Below, piece after piece: positions 55,787 through 64,000 of a DNA stretch of 64,000 nt. The position numbers and the translations under genes are program-made. A model generated the notes under the pieces. It was not told where the DNA came from. It made no database searches and saw nothing but the letters and a program-made list of their open reading frames with translations. The stretch is from Coemansia sp. RSA 487. Its lineage: Eukaryota; Kickxellomycota; Kickxellomycetes; Kickxellales; Kickxellaceae. The stretch lies in NCBI GenBank assembly GCA_027577595.1, contig JANBRJ010000076.1, forward strand, positions 21,393 to 85,392, written 5' to 3'. The first letter of the stretch is position 1. Every line of letters begins with the position of its first letter.

Positions 55787-56503
55787 ATGGTCATAAGCAA
55801 TAATGATAGCACTGACGACAAGTCGCAAAAGTACAAAGAGCAGTATCTAGCGATGGACGCAGAGGAGCGTAAGGCCTTTGGGGTGTGGAGCCAAGCGATA
55901 CGTGCGCTCGGATGGGGACTAAGCGACAAAGAGAAGAAGGAACAGCAGGAGCTCAAGGAATACAAACAGGATGTGAAGAATTGCACGCGGTGTGAAAAGT
56001 GGCGCAACGAGCTGCTGAAGACCAGTCCGATCGTGCGCTTCATGAGCGAACACTTGCATAAGTCAGGGTTTCCTTTGTCCCCGGAAAACATGCCATGCAT
56101 CAAGTGCGAGGAGATGCGAAGTGGCGGGTTTGCAGAGGACGGCACAATCCAGCTGTGCTACAACCGGCTGTTCGGGAAGGGCCATCTGGAGACAACAATG
56201 GCGCACGAGATGGTGCATGCGTACGACCAGGCGAACTTCGACATCGACTGGTATAATCTTGAGCACCACGCGTGCACAGAGATCAGAGCAGCCAGCCTGA
56301 GTGGCGATTGCACATGGTTCCAAGAGACTATGCGTGGCAACGTGGGGTTCCTGAAGCACCACCAGGTATGCGTCAAGCGCAGGGCCGTTTTGTCGCTGCT
56401 AGCCAATCCGAGCTGCAAGTCAAAGAAGCATGCGGAGGCGGCGGTCAACAAGGTGTTCCAGAGCTGCTTCACAGACACTCGCCCATTCGACGAGATCTAC
56501 TAA
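55787..56503 (+). CDS. ATP23: Mitochondrial inner-membrane metalloprotease ATP23
   Basis: Zinc protease of the intermembrane space that matures Atp6 and helps ATP synthase assembly. The start is the ATG at 55787 (MVISNNDSTDDKSQ), giving 238 residues; the frame upstream has only a GTG. The metalloprotease motif HEMVH is at 140-144 (TMAHEMVHAYDQANFDIDW). Family-specific cysteines are present (NCTRCEKWRNELLKTSPIVR; MPCIKCEEMRSGGF; IRAASLSGDCTW). The C-terminus NKVFQSCFTDTRPFDEIY is typical. One exon; ends convergently 213 bases from the acidic protein gene. Confidence 0.94.
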   Translation: MVISNNDSTDDKSQKYKEQYLAMDAEERKAFGVWSQAIRALGWGLSDKEKKEQQELKEYKQDVKNCTRCEKWRNELLKTSPIVRFMSEHLHKSGFPLSPENMPCIKCEEMRSGGFAEDGTIQLCYNRLFGKGHLETTMAHEMVHAYDQANFDIDWYNLEHHACTEIRAASLSGDCTWFQETMRGNVGFLKHHQVCVKRRAVLSLLANPSCKSKKHAEAAVNKVFQSCFTDTRPFDEIY

Positions 56504-56716
56504 CATAGACTTCTAAACGTGTGTACAATCTTGAGTTTAAAATACACAAACTTGTATGTGAAAAACTTCTAATTTAAATGGATAAAGTGGAAGAGACAGG
56601 AACCACAGATCGAGGAGAGCGCGCGCAATTGTGTCAAGAAAGTATAAATAGGGTGGAAAAGTACATGATGCAACCAAAGAAAAATAAGCAATATAGTTCA
56701 TATGAGTAATATAGCG

Positions 56717-59700
56717 TCAGTGCGGGTGGTGTGGGGCAGCAGAGCTTGCGGCACCGTTGCGGGCAGCGGCGGCAGGAGATCTGTAAGGCATGAGCATGGG
56801 GCTGGATGAGGCCAGCACCATCGTCATGCTAGGCGGGCGATGGAAGCCGGACGATGCCAGATCCGGGTCGGCAAAGAGTAGCAGATCCTCCTCGTCCTCG
56901 AGCCAGCCAAAGGCGTATCCACAATCGCTGCCATCGCCCGTGTCGGTCTCGTGGTGGTAAGTGTCCTCGGCTCCAATACGGTCGCTGCTGGTATCTTTGG
57001 CCGATGCGCCAGAAGCAATGCGCACATGGTCCCGCATTCTCTCAGCGAATCCAGTGCCGTCGGCCGCTGCCTCATCAGAGCTGATATCCTTGGAGCTGGG
57101 CTCGTGGGCGCCCATTGTCGTCGATTCTTTGGCGGGTGCAATTGACGACGACATATGTGTAGATCTACCATCAGATTCGCCGCTGGGAAGCAGAGACGCA
57201 GCTTCTACGCTAAGAGCAACACTCGTGCCCGAGAGTCCGTCAGCAGCCTGGGTGTTTGTCCTGGATGAGAGCGGCGTAGGCGGCGGCGGCGGCGGTGTCT
57301 GAGTAAGAAGGGCAAGCGACGAGCCCGATACATCGGCAGATGCATGGCGATGCATCCGGGCGTTTCTTACGAATCCGGGAGTCTTTCGTAAAGCGCCGTT
57401 GCGGCCCATAGGTTCTGCAGGCAGAGTGTGCTGGGTAAGCAGCGTGGAACCAACAAGTGCCCTGCGCTGCCTGCTGGATTTGATGGCGGTCAGTGCCAGT
57501 GATGACACCATTCCCATCATATCATCGCGATGCGAAATCATCTCACGGCGATGGCTCGACGACGCAAGCGCTCGGGAACGCTTGAATATGTTGACGGGTA
57601 TCCGGTCCCAGCGCGCAAAAAGATCCAAGCCACGCGAAGCACCTCTGCCCGATCGTGATGCTAGGGACGAAACAGAAACAGGGAAGTTCTCAGAAATGTC
57701 GGACACGGTGCCAGTGTCAAAGTCAGCAGCTGGCGATGGCGGCGGCGACTCGACCATCAGCGCCTCAGTGTCAACTAACTGGTCCATTGCCAGGAGCCAC
57801 CCATCGTCGTTGCTGCCGCCTTCCTCGTCGTCGTCGTCGCTGCCTACAATAGCCGCCAGTCGTGCACGGTGCATGTCGTGCATCGGTGCGCCTGCGCCCA
57901 ATGCCAGCATGGGTGTCGCCACCGCAGTATGCGGTGTTTGGGGACTCACAAGAAGTTCAGCATCAGTCCCAGCAACATCGTCGTCGTCACAACACATACG
58001 CTTTCTGCTGTCCTTATCTAGATCCTCTGTATATCCTGCTACAAATGGTGATGGTCCATGGAAGCCATCGCTTGTCTTGCGTTTCCGTGTAGAGTTTGGG
58101 TCTTTCGACTGATCGGCAAACGCAGAAAGGGCATCGTTGACCTCAGCCAGCGATGCTAGCGGCAGTCCAGCAGGAGCAGTCACTGCAGTCTGCGGTGCAC
58201 TGGCGGAGTCAGCCAACTCATTCTGGCGTGGCTGCTGGTTCACTGCACTGCTTGAAGAGGCACGGCGGATAGGCGAGCGTATCGACGCAAGCGGTTTGTA
58301 AAACGACGAGTTTGGCAGCTGCGACGGCATAAACGACGACGCGGGAGATGGCTCCAGCAACGCATTGGTGGGGCCGCTAGTGGACTGAGTAATCAGCGTG
58401 GCCGCAGTATCCGGCGAGGCGGACTCGACCGGCATCTGTGGATTACCTAGAGTAGCAGCAAGTTCCTGGGCAGGCGCGCGTGCCTCATTAAGGTCGCGTG
58501 GAAGCACATACGGAGACGCATGGTGTTGGTGCTGGTGCTGGTTCTGCTGGGCTGACGACGGATCGATGTATCCGGCCGCCGTTGCAGCCGCAACAACTGC
58601 CGCTGCAGCCCACCCGGACGGGGTAAACGGCGTGTGCGCGCCGCTGGCCCTGTGCGATGCGCTTGTGGTCGGTGCGGTCGATTTGATCGAGACGATGCCG
58701 TCGATAGGATCAGCCTCGCCATGAGCATTTGTCGACGCAGTAATCGTCGTCGTTGGCACGTGCTTGGCGAGCCGGTCGTCCGTCCCGCGCGCACCAGTCG
58801 TCGGGTACGCGGCGGCGGCGGCTGCTGCTGCTGCGACGGCTGCGTCTTCTTTCGAGTATCCCTGCTGCTCCATGCTTAGCGCCACGCCAAGCGCTAGTGA
58901 CGCACTGTCCAGGTCCATTGCAGACGCATACGCTTCGTCGTCTTCGCTGCTTGCATCGCCATCCATGCCCAGGAACGCCCGACGCGCGTAAAATTCCTGG
59001 TACGAATCGCTTGAGTACAAATCGCTCTGCTCCTCCTCATCGTCGTCTTTGAGTCGCAGACGGTCAACTTTTGACTCGCTAAGACTAGAGTCGCTGTCTG
59101 ACACGCCGGCTGCGCGGTACCAGCGGCGCCTAGCATCCGACGCCCACCCGCCCACCAGGTCATCCGACAGACTGCTGGTCGAGTCGTCGTCGGACCCACC
59201 GCCTATCGCATTGCCCGGGTGGTATGTAAACGTGATCTCGCGCTCATCAGATCCCCCAGAATCCGACTCCATCGCAGCGTGCTCAAGAAGTGGCGAAGAG
59301 CACTCTTGGATGACGTTGCGGACCGCGTGCAGCTGATCCAGATGCATTTGCAGCAGGGCGTCCTCATGGTCATCTTGCTGGCCGCACGCAGCAGCCAGAA
59401 CACGCTCTTGGTCTGTCCGCGCCTCACGAAACCTGAGCTCCTGATCGCTCTCGAGCTCACTGTCATCAAATGCCAGATCATCGTCACTGTCTGCCATACT
59501 GTCCGAATCGTGATGTGATCGCCGCCGCTGCCGCCGCCATTTATGTCTGTCCCGCACGCCTGCAATGCGCGCACGCATTCTCTGGCGCCTGCTGCCTGTT
59601 TCGTCTGAGCTGCTTTCCGAATCGCTCTCGTCGCCACTGTCGACACCTGCGTCCATAGTACGCCCACCGATGCGTGCCACCCGCTCCTCGTCCAGGTCGC

Positions 59701-60217
59701 TCAGGCTTGACGATGTCAGATCCCCAGCATCTCCAATAGTTGTCAAATATGCGGTCTCCTCGCGCGCAATATCCTCATCGCCCGAGTCGGCCAGGTTGGT
59801 GTCGCTCCAGTCCAGCCGGTCGCTCAGTGCTGTGGACATGCGCGGTGCGCGGTGCACATCGAATTCAGTTTCGCTTGGTGCGCCGCCTACGCTGCTTGCA
59901 TCGCTAGTAACATCCGTGATGTTGATGAACTCGTCGTTCGCATCTTCTTCCACTATCGGCAGAAGAGGTAGTTGTGGCGGCGGTGGTGATGGCAGGAAGC
60001 GTTTGGTTTGTTTAGCTGGTCCTTTCCTCTTATTCTGCGCACCAGACTTGGCTGGCTTTGGCTTTGGCTTTGGCCTTTTTGCTCTTTCGTTTATTTTCTT
60101 TTCTTGCCCGCCCTCTGCTGCCCAGCGTTCCCTTTCTCTCCTGGCCACGCCACACCTGCCGCTCACGCCCACACGTCCCGCACTTCCTGTTCTCCATTGT
60201 CGCTTCTGCCTGTCCAT
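56717..60217 (-). CDS. Large acidic Ser-rich nuclear-type protein, 1166 residues, unassigned
   Basis: No secure family. The product starts at the ATG at 60217. It has a basic N-terminus (about 1-75; RAKRPKPKPKPAKSGAQNKR), which could bind DNA or act as a nuclear signal. A long Ser/Asp/Glu-rich region follows (about 90-450) with many SD and SDSD clusters typical of CK2 sites. Then come a polyalanine run (about 465-475), a His/Gln run (about 560-570), and a more ordered C-terminal block. That block contains LFARWDRIPVNIFKRSRALA and MMGMVSSLALTAIKSSRQRR, and ends near YAFGWLEDEEDLLLFADPDL. The RWDRIPVNIFKRSR piece recalls the IFH1/CRF1 ribosomal-gene coactivators, but this is weak. One exon. Probably a transcription or chromatin regulator by composition only. 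Confidence 0.65.
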   Translation of the reverse strand: MDRQKRQWRTGSAGRVGVSGRCGVARRERERWAAEGGQEKKINERAKRPKPKPKPAKSGAQNKRKGPAKQTKRFLPSPPPPQLPLLPIVEEDANDEFINITDVTSDASSVGGAPSETEFDVHRAPRMSTALSDRLDWSDTNLADSGDEDIAREETAYLTTIGDAGDLTSSSLSDLDEERVARIGGRTMDAGVDSGDESDSESSSDETGSRRQRMRARIAGVRDRHKWRRQRRRSHHDSDSMADSDDDLAFDDSELESDQELRFREARTDQERVLAAACGQQDDHEDALLQMHLDQLHAVRNVIQECSSPLLEHAAMESDSGGSDEREITFTYHPGNAIGGGSDDDSTSSLSDDLVGGWASDARRRWYRAAGVSDSDSSLSESKVDRLRLKDDDEEEQSDLYSSDSYQEFYARRAFLGMDGDASSEDDEAYASAMDLDSASLALGVALSMEQQGYSKEDAAVAAAAAAAAAYPTTGARGTDDRLAKHVPTTTITASTNAHGEADPIDGIVSIKSTAPTTSASHRASGAHTPFTPSGWAAAAVVAAATAAGYIDPSSAQQNQHQHQHHASPYVLPRDLNEARAPAQELAATLGNPQMPVESASPDTAATLITQSTSGPTNALLEPSPASSFMPSQLPNSSFYKPLASIRSPIRRASSSSAVNQQPRQNELADSASAPQTAVTAPAGLPLASLAEVNDALSAFADQSKDPNSTRKRKTSDGFHGPSPFVAGYTEDLDKDSRKRMCCDDDDVAGTDAELLVSPQTPHTAVATPMLALGAGAPMHDMHRARLAAIVGSDDDDEEGGSNDDGWLLAMDQLVDTEALMVESPPPSPAADFDTGTVSDISENFPVSVSSLASRSGRGASRGLDLFARWDRIPVNIFKRSRALASSSHRREMISHRDDMMGMVSSLALTAIKSSRQRRALVGSTLLTQHTLPAEPMGRNGALRKTPGFVRNARMHRHASADVSGSSLALLTQTPPPPPPTPLSSRTNTQAADGLSGTSVALSVEAASLLPSGESDGRSTHMSSSIAPAKESTTMGAHEPSSKDISSDEAAADGTGFAERMRDHVRIASGASAKDTSSDRIGAEDTYHHETDTGDGSDCGYAFGWLEDEEDLLLFADPDLASSGFHRPPSMTMVLASSSPMLMPYRSPAAAARNGAASSAAPHHPH

Positions 60218-61197
60218 GTTCCTGGTGTGCTGCGAGTCTCGCTCTTATCCGTGAATGCTGTTGTGCTTCCATTGTTCTCTGATGCCGGAACTTGTGTCGC
60301 TTTTCTATTAACCTGCGCAGCAGTCTGCTGCTTCCAATTGTCGTGGTACCGTTTTCGGCACGCCTCCTCTGCTGTCAGCCGGCTTCTCAGTGCCCAAAAA
60401 TAGATCCGCACATGCAACATACTCCCTTGCGCCGCCTCCTTCCCCTTTCAGCTCTTTCCAGGCTCATCTGCCGAGCCCTGACCATTGTTTGAACCAGGCT
60501 CCCCCGCTCCGTTCTCTGTCATTGCTGCAGCCCCTGATTTTTTCCATCAATAAATGCACCATTTTCCTGCTCTGTGAAGAATCTGAACAATCACCGCTCC
60601 TCCACGCTCCCTGGCGAGCCCACTTCATTGCTGCCTTTTTGGCTCCTCCAGCATGTCGCCGATCCTCCAATCTGCATAGCACATGGCGGCTGATCCTTGG
60701 TGACAGCAGTACCCAGTTTGCAGGTGTACCGCCTGGCCATCCGCCGGTCTCTCTCCAGCCCACACGTCGTGTGCTTCTTGCATCGCATGCAAGCCTTCGT
60801 TGCATCAAGTATTTCTGAATTTGACCACCTGAAAAGCACGCCTCTGGTCCAAGCCTCCTTCAAAATCTCACAACATGCTCCCTGTGTGAATTTCATCAAT
60901 TCGTAAGCAATACCATGAGCTCTGTGTCTGTTTTGTTTGACTCGCTCTATGACATCATTGCCCTTGTTGATCACCACAAATCAATTCACATAATCATGCT
61001 CCAGCTTTTATGCGCAGCACCAATGGCCAAAACTCTGTTTTGACTTTTGCTGCGCCTTTTTTGCTTCTCTGAATGATTTCTTTTCTTTCATTTTCTTTTC
61101 GAAAGTATATCCACTATTTCACTTGGTAAACTTTTTTCTTTGACTTTTGTTTTCTTTCAATTTACTTGTGCTCAGTTTAAATTTAGAACAGCAGACA
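60218..61197. promoter_or_regulatory. Divergent region between acidic protein gene and HOP2
   Basis: About 980 bases. Frames here have no ATG support or recognisable content. The part near HOP2 is strongly pyrimidine-rich (about 61050-61170), as is usual for a fungal promoter or 5' leader. Confidence 0.45.
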
Positions 61198-62151
61198 ATG
61201 CCGGCAAAGAAAAGCAAAGGCTCCAGCGATGAAGGTAATGAACCAACTGCACGCGTATCCGCACTATTTGTTCGCGTTATTGTGAAATGGCGTTACAATT
61301 CTTCTTCGCGCTAAAAAATTCCCTTTTCTCCTTTCCAGCCCATTCTGCCATGCTGTTGCTATTGTACAATTCACTCCACTGAAGGCAAATGCTGCGGATT
61401 ATTCATGTTTCTACTTTTATTGTTCCGTAGAGAAGGTTGTTTTGGACTATTTGGTAAAGGCGAACCGTCCATACAGCGCAAACGACATCTCAAGTCAGCT
61501 GCATGGAAAGGTCTCTCCTGCACAGGCGAAAAAGATACTGAACGACCTGGCTGACGACGGAAGGATCCAGCGCAAAGTCAACGGCAAGCAGCAGATATTC
61601 TATCCAAACCAGTCCGATATTGATGTGCCCAGCATTGAGGAAGCAGAAGAAGAGGCGGAAAAGATTAAAGAGCTTGAGGACCAGGTAGAGACGCTAAAAT
61701 CAGAAAATAAAGTGCTGGCAAGTCGTTTACAAGGCTTAAACAACGCATTAACTGACGATCAGATGAGAGAGCGCATTGCCAAGCTATCAAACGAGGTAAG
61801 TCATGGTAACTTTTGCTGCAAAGGTGCGTCACTTGAAAGCACTTGTACTAAGGTTAATGGAAAGCGTTTCTGCGAATGTATTGCTTGATTTACTTGTAGA
61901 TTAAGGAAAATGACGAGAGACTCGAGCATTTGCGCTCAGGTGAGGTTATTTCTCCCGAAGAAAAGTCAAAGATCGAAACAGAGCATGCAACGATGGTCAA
62001 GCACTGGAAGGCAAGAAAGCGCATGTTTAAAAATGTTTCTGATGCGATTGCGGAAGGATACCCTGGAAAGATTAAGGATCTGTTTGCAGAAATTGGCATC
62101 GAGACGGATGAGGATGCTGGCGCGGATATCTCGATTATCGCTGCCAAATAA
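61198..62151 (+). CDS. HOP2: HOP2/TBPIP homologous-pairing protein (three exons)
   Basis: Meiotic recombination factor; with MND1 it stimulates Dmc1/Rad51 strand invasion. Exons are 61198-61234, 61431-61795 and 61900-62151. The introns of 196 and 104 bases begin GTAATG and GTAAGT and both end GTAG. Junctions keep frame and the product is 217 residues, the same length as human PSMC3IP. The first exon codes only 12 residues (MPAKKSKGSSDE). The N-terminal winged helix reads VVLDYLVKANRPYSANDISS, then LADDGRIQRKVNGKQQIFYP. A long coiled coil follows (IKELEDQVETLKSENKVLAS), then KHWKARKRMFKNVSDAIAEG, typical of HOP2. Its presence implies a meiotic programme. Convergent with GH16, 86 bases apart. 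Confidence 0.93.
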
Positions 62152-62190
62152 TTTGTACGCGTTTCATGTTTATGTTTTTAATAGGTAATT

Positions 62191-62232
62191 AAAAGGAAAA
62201 AGAAAAAGAAAAAGGAAAAGGAAAAGGAAAAG
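62191..62232 (+). repeat. A4-5G microsatellite between HOP2 and GH16
   Basis: A 42-base purine tract of repeated AAAAG, AAAAAG and GGAAAA units in the 86-base gap between two convergent genes. It is probably a simple repeat; it could influence 3'-end formation for either gene. Confidence 0.7.
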
Positions 62233-62237
62233 GCGAT

Positions 62238-62969
62238 CTAACAGTATGGTGTAAACTTGAACCACTGAATCTCTGCCGTAAACGGCCCTTGCGCCCAGTC
62301 AACGGTTCCAGCCCAGCCGCTTGTCTGAGACCCATCCCAGACCCCCATCCTTGTGCCACTAGCCCCTGACGGGAATGGGACGCCGTCAGTTTTAGGTAGC
62401 GTCCGAGTGAGCCAGTTGTCGATGTACCACTTTATACTATCCTTATTCACCTCGATTGCGTAGTTGTGGAATCCGGCACCCATGTCTTGAGCAACGTCTC
62501 CAGGAGTGTGGAAATACTGTGCTTCTTGGTCTACACGCTGCCCCTTGACAAAATACATTGATTGAGCCGTCCATGTGTCCTTGCCTACCCACTCCCAGTC
62601 TAGCTCATCTGATGGCGCTGGTCCTGCCAGAAGCATTGTCGTAACAACGCCGCTACCTGGCGCCATGCGTATCCGGCCCTCGATCTTGCCATACTGGAAA
62701 TCCAACGGGTATGTTATTGTAGTCCCACATTCGCTTGACAGCCTCCAGACCAACGTACCGTTGTTCTGGTACACATTCTGTGGACACCACTCAACATTGA
62801 ACTTGCTTAGTGCCTGAGGATCAGAAAAATCGATGACTGCACTGTTGCAGGTGAATTTACGCTCTGACAAGCCTGCTTGACGGACATTTAGCTTGTCATT
62901 AGAAGTAGGAACTGCAAAGGATGTAGCCACGCACGCAAGATACGTAGCTAATAGTGAGGTACGGATCAT
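62238..62969 (-). CDS. Secreted GH16 glycoside hydrolase/transglycosylase (CRH-like)
   Basis: A cell-wall glucan or chitin-glucan remodelling enzyme of family GH16. The start is the ATG at 62969 (243 residues); the frame further upstream starts only with TTG. A signal peptide spans about 1-20 (MIRTSLLATYLACVATSFAV). The catalytic motif is D121-E122-L123-D124-W125-E126, matching the family DE(I/L)DxE with E122 nucleophile and E126 acid/base. Other CRH-type features are YGKIEGRIRMAPGSGVVTTM, a fold-spanning pair of Cys (C63, C81), HNYAIEVNKDSIKWYIDN and GTRMGVWDGSQTSGWAGTVDW. There is no C-terminal GPI signal, so it should be released or wall-trapped. One exon. Confidence 0.92.
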   Translation of the reverse strand: MIRTSLLATYLACVATSFAVPTSNDKLNVRQAGLSERKFTCNSAVIDFSDPQALSKFNVEWCPQNVYQNNGTLVWRLSSECGTTITYPLDFQYGKIEGRIRMAPGSGVVTTMLLAGPAPSDELDWEWVGKDTWTAQSMYFVKGQRVDQEAQYFHTPGDVAQDMGAGFHNYAIEVNKDSIKWYIDNWLTRTLPKTDGVPFPSGASGTRMGVWDGSQTSGWAGTVDWAQGPFTAEIQWFKFTPYC

Positions 62970-63106
62970 TATAGGCAATGTGTTGGATATTAAGTAGCAA
63001 TATTAATGGACAGAAGAACACAAATTGTATAGAGAATAAATGGGCAAAATGATGTTGTATGGCATACGATTTGGAGCGGAATAAGCGAGGAAGGGCATAT
63101 CCTGAC

Positions 63107-63114
63107 TTTTTTAT
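63107..63114 (-). promoter_or_regulatory. TATA box of the GH16 gene
   Basis: TATAAAAA on the minus strand, about 140 bases before the GH16 start codon at 62969. Confidence 0.45.
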
Positions 63115-63129
63115 ACCTGTTCGAATAGC

Positions 63130-63435
63130 TCAGCAATTCACATTCACCGTTCCGACAGAAAAAACTTGGGTAATGCAGGCCTTCCCATCTTCAAATGACC
63201 AATGATATTGGAAAGTGCGGATGTACTGTATACCAGCTGGTTCATTCTCATTGTGAGCGTACACAATTAAGCACATGGGATCCGCAATTTTTTGCATAGC
63301 CCGCATGAATGGATCATACTTGCAAAAAGAAACCCTTTTATATACAATGTGGGGTCGATTATAGTGCGTTGAGTCTGAGCGTAATTGCAAGATACAATCA
63401 ACATCCCGTTTCCCTGATTTTGCTAGAAAATGCAC
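63130..63435 (-). pseudogene. Unrecognised ORF fragment upstream of GH16
   Basis: An open frame of 101 codons with coding-like composition (CLIVYAHNENEPAGIQYIRT; FQYHWSFEDGKACITQVF). It starts only at a GTG or an internal ATG at about 63306, next to a TATA box used by another gene. It may be the tail of a decayed or spliced gene. Unknown family. Confidence 0.3.
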
Positions 63436-63603
63436 TCAGATAGCAATACAGACATTGAAAATGCACATCAGTGAGGGGTCACAAACGCACTACACTAATT
63501 CGATTCATGCATGTAGAATGAAGAAAGCAAGCGATTGTCAGCCCCTTTAGAGTCACATGCATAACGCCCTACACAGTTTTGTATTCAGAATTTTGGCTCT
63601 GAA

Positions 63604-63759
63604 ATGGCTTTTACACTCGATACTTTGGCTGGACTCATCTCTCTTTTGCTAGTATTTTGCGGCGCATCCCTTCAAAAATTTGAAAATTGTAAAGCGGTAT
63701 TCACTCATGTTCAGAACAATCATAACTCTTCTTGCCTCGTTTCCGAGATGGCACAATAG
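63604..63759 (+). CDS. Possible 51-residue secreted peptide
   Basis: An ATG frame beginning MAFTLDTLAGLISLLLVFCG, which has the shape of a signal peptide. It is followed by a short polar segment with two cysteines (ENCKAVFTHVQNNHNSSCLV) and a TAG. Short AT-rich frames of this kind arise by chance, so support is weak. Confidence 0.22.
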   Translation: MAFTLDTLAGLISLLLVFCGASLQKFENCKAVFTHVQNNHNSSCLVSEMAQ

Positions 63760-63923
63760 CATAAGTGTAGTGCCATATATCTACCCAGTCCATAAGCAGT
63801 TAAAAATGAAATAATAAAATAAGGGGCTGCAATGACAGGGACACTGGGGACAAAGCACGAACAAAAATGAATCCACGAAAAATCACTAATTCCATCTGTT
63901 TGAAAGGACACAAAATAGCTGAG

Positions 63924-63931
63924 TATAAATA
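63924..63931 (+). promoter_or_regulatory. TATA box for a gene starting beyond the window
   Basis: TATAAATA within gagtataaatactcg, followed by pyrimidine-rich sequence to the window end and no ATG-led frame. It fits the core promoter of a plus-strand gene that starts past base 64000. Confidence 0.35.
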
Positions 63932-64000
63932 CTCGACCGCGACCAGCAAAACTTCTTGGTGGGATTCCTTACATTCCTCTCAAGCCTTTTGGCTTTGATC

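Noticed and set aside
63121-63145. A-box-like tagctcag
   Set aside because: No matching B box or stem pairing downstream; not a tRNA.

Overview
This is nuclear DNA from a fungus. The genes are typically eukaryotic: a GATOR1/SEACIT subunit, a Cu-ATPase, mitochondrial Hsp70, ATP23, PET191, COQ7, HOP2 and RAD14. They lie on both strands about 2 kb apart, and most are a single exon. Nine introns could be placed by reading frame plus homology, and all nine end in TAG. A fungal ADAM metalloprotease, an UPF0658 Golgi protein, a CRH-like GH16 enzyme and low-complexity protein inserts suggest an early-diverging lineage. Kickxellomycotina (Coemansia-like) is my best guess, but this is inference and was not tested by any search.

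Layout. 0-11.2 kb: 5'-truncated IML1, then the ADAM protease. 11.2-16.6 kb: AT-rich, gene-poor stretch with a probable spliced orphan gene, a frameshifted ORF remnant and a broken ubiquitin-protease C-terminus. 16.6-22.8 kb: glutaminyl cyclase, a tiny membrane ORF and the CCC2-type Cu-ATPase. 22.9-38.3 kb: dense housekeeping block with a CCCH/CHY zinc-finger protein, MTR10-type importin, RAD14, a UBE2W-like E2, UPF0658 protein, COQ7, AVT transporter, PET191 and a 41-cysteine metallothionein. 39.5-51.1 kb: MSI1/RBBP4, NAA20, mitochondrial Hsp70, a four-exon WD protein, a DHX33-like helicase and a probable mitoribosomal protein. 51.1-55.7 kb: second gene-poor region with a second ubiquitin-protease fragment, a second dispersed repeat pair and an orphan protein with internal repeats. 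55.8-63 kb: ATP23, a very acidic 1166-residue protein, HOP2 and a secreted GH16 enzyme. The right edge holds short ORFs and a TATA box that probably serves a gene beyond the window.

The genes do not form one pathway. Several serve mitochondria (SSC1, ATP23, PET191, COQ7, probable mS34). Three relate to copper (Cu-ATPase, metallothionein, PET191). IML1 and the vacuolar amino-acid transporter both relate to nutrient sensing or storage. No tRNA, rRNA, CRISPR array or intact transposon was seen. I found no convincing new multi-gene system. The most novel-looking material is the orphan genes and dispersed pseudogene repeats in the two AT-rich regions.
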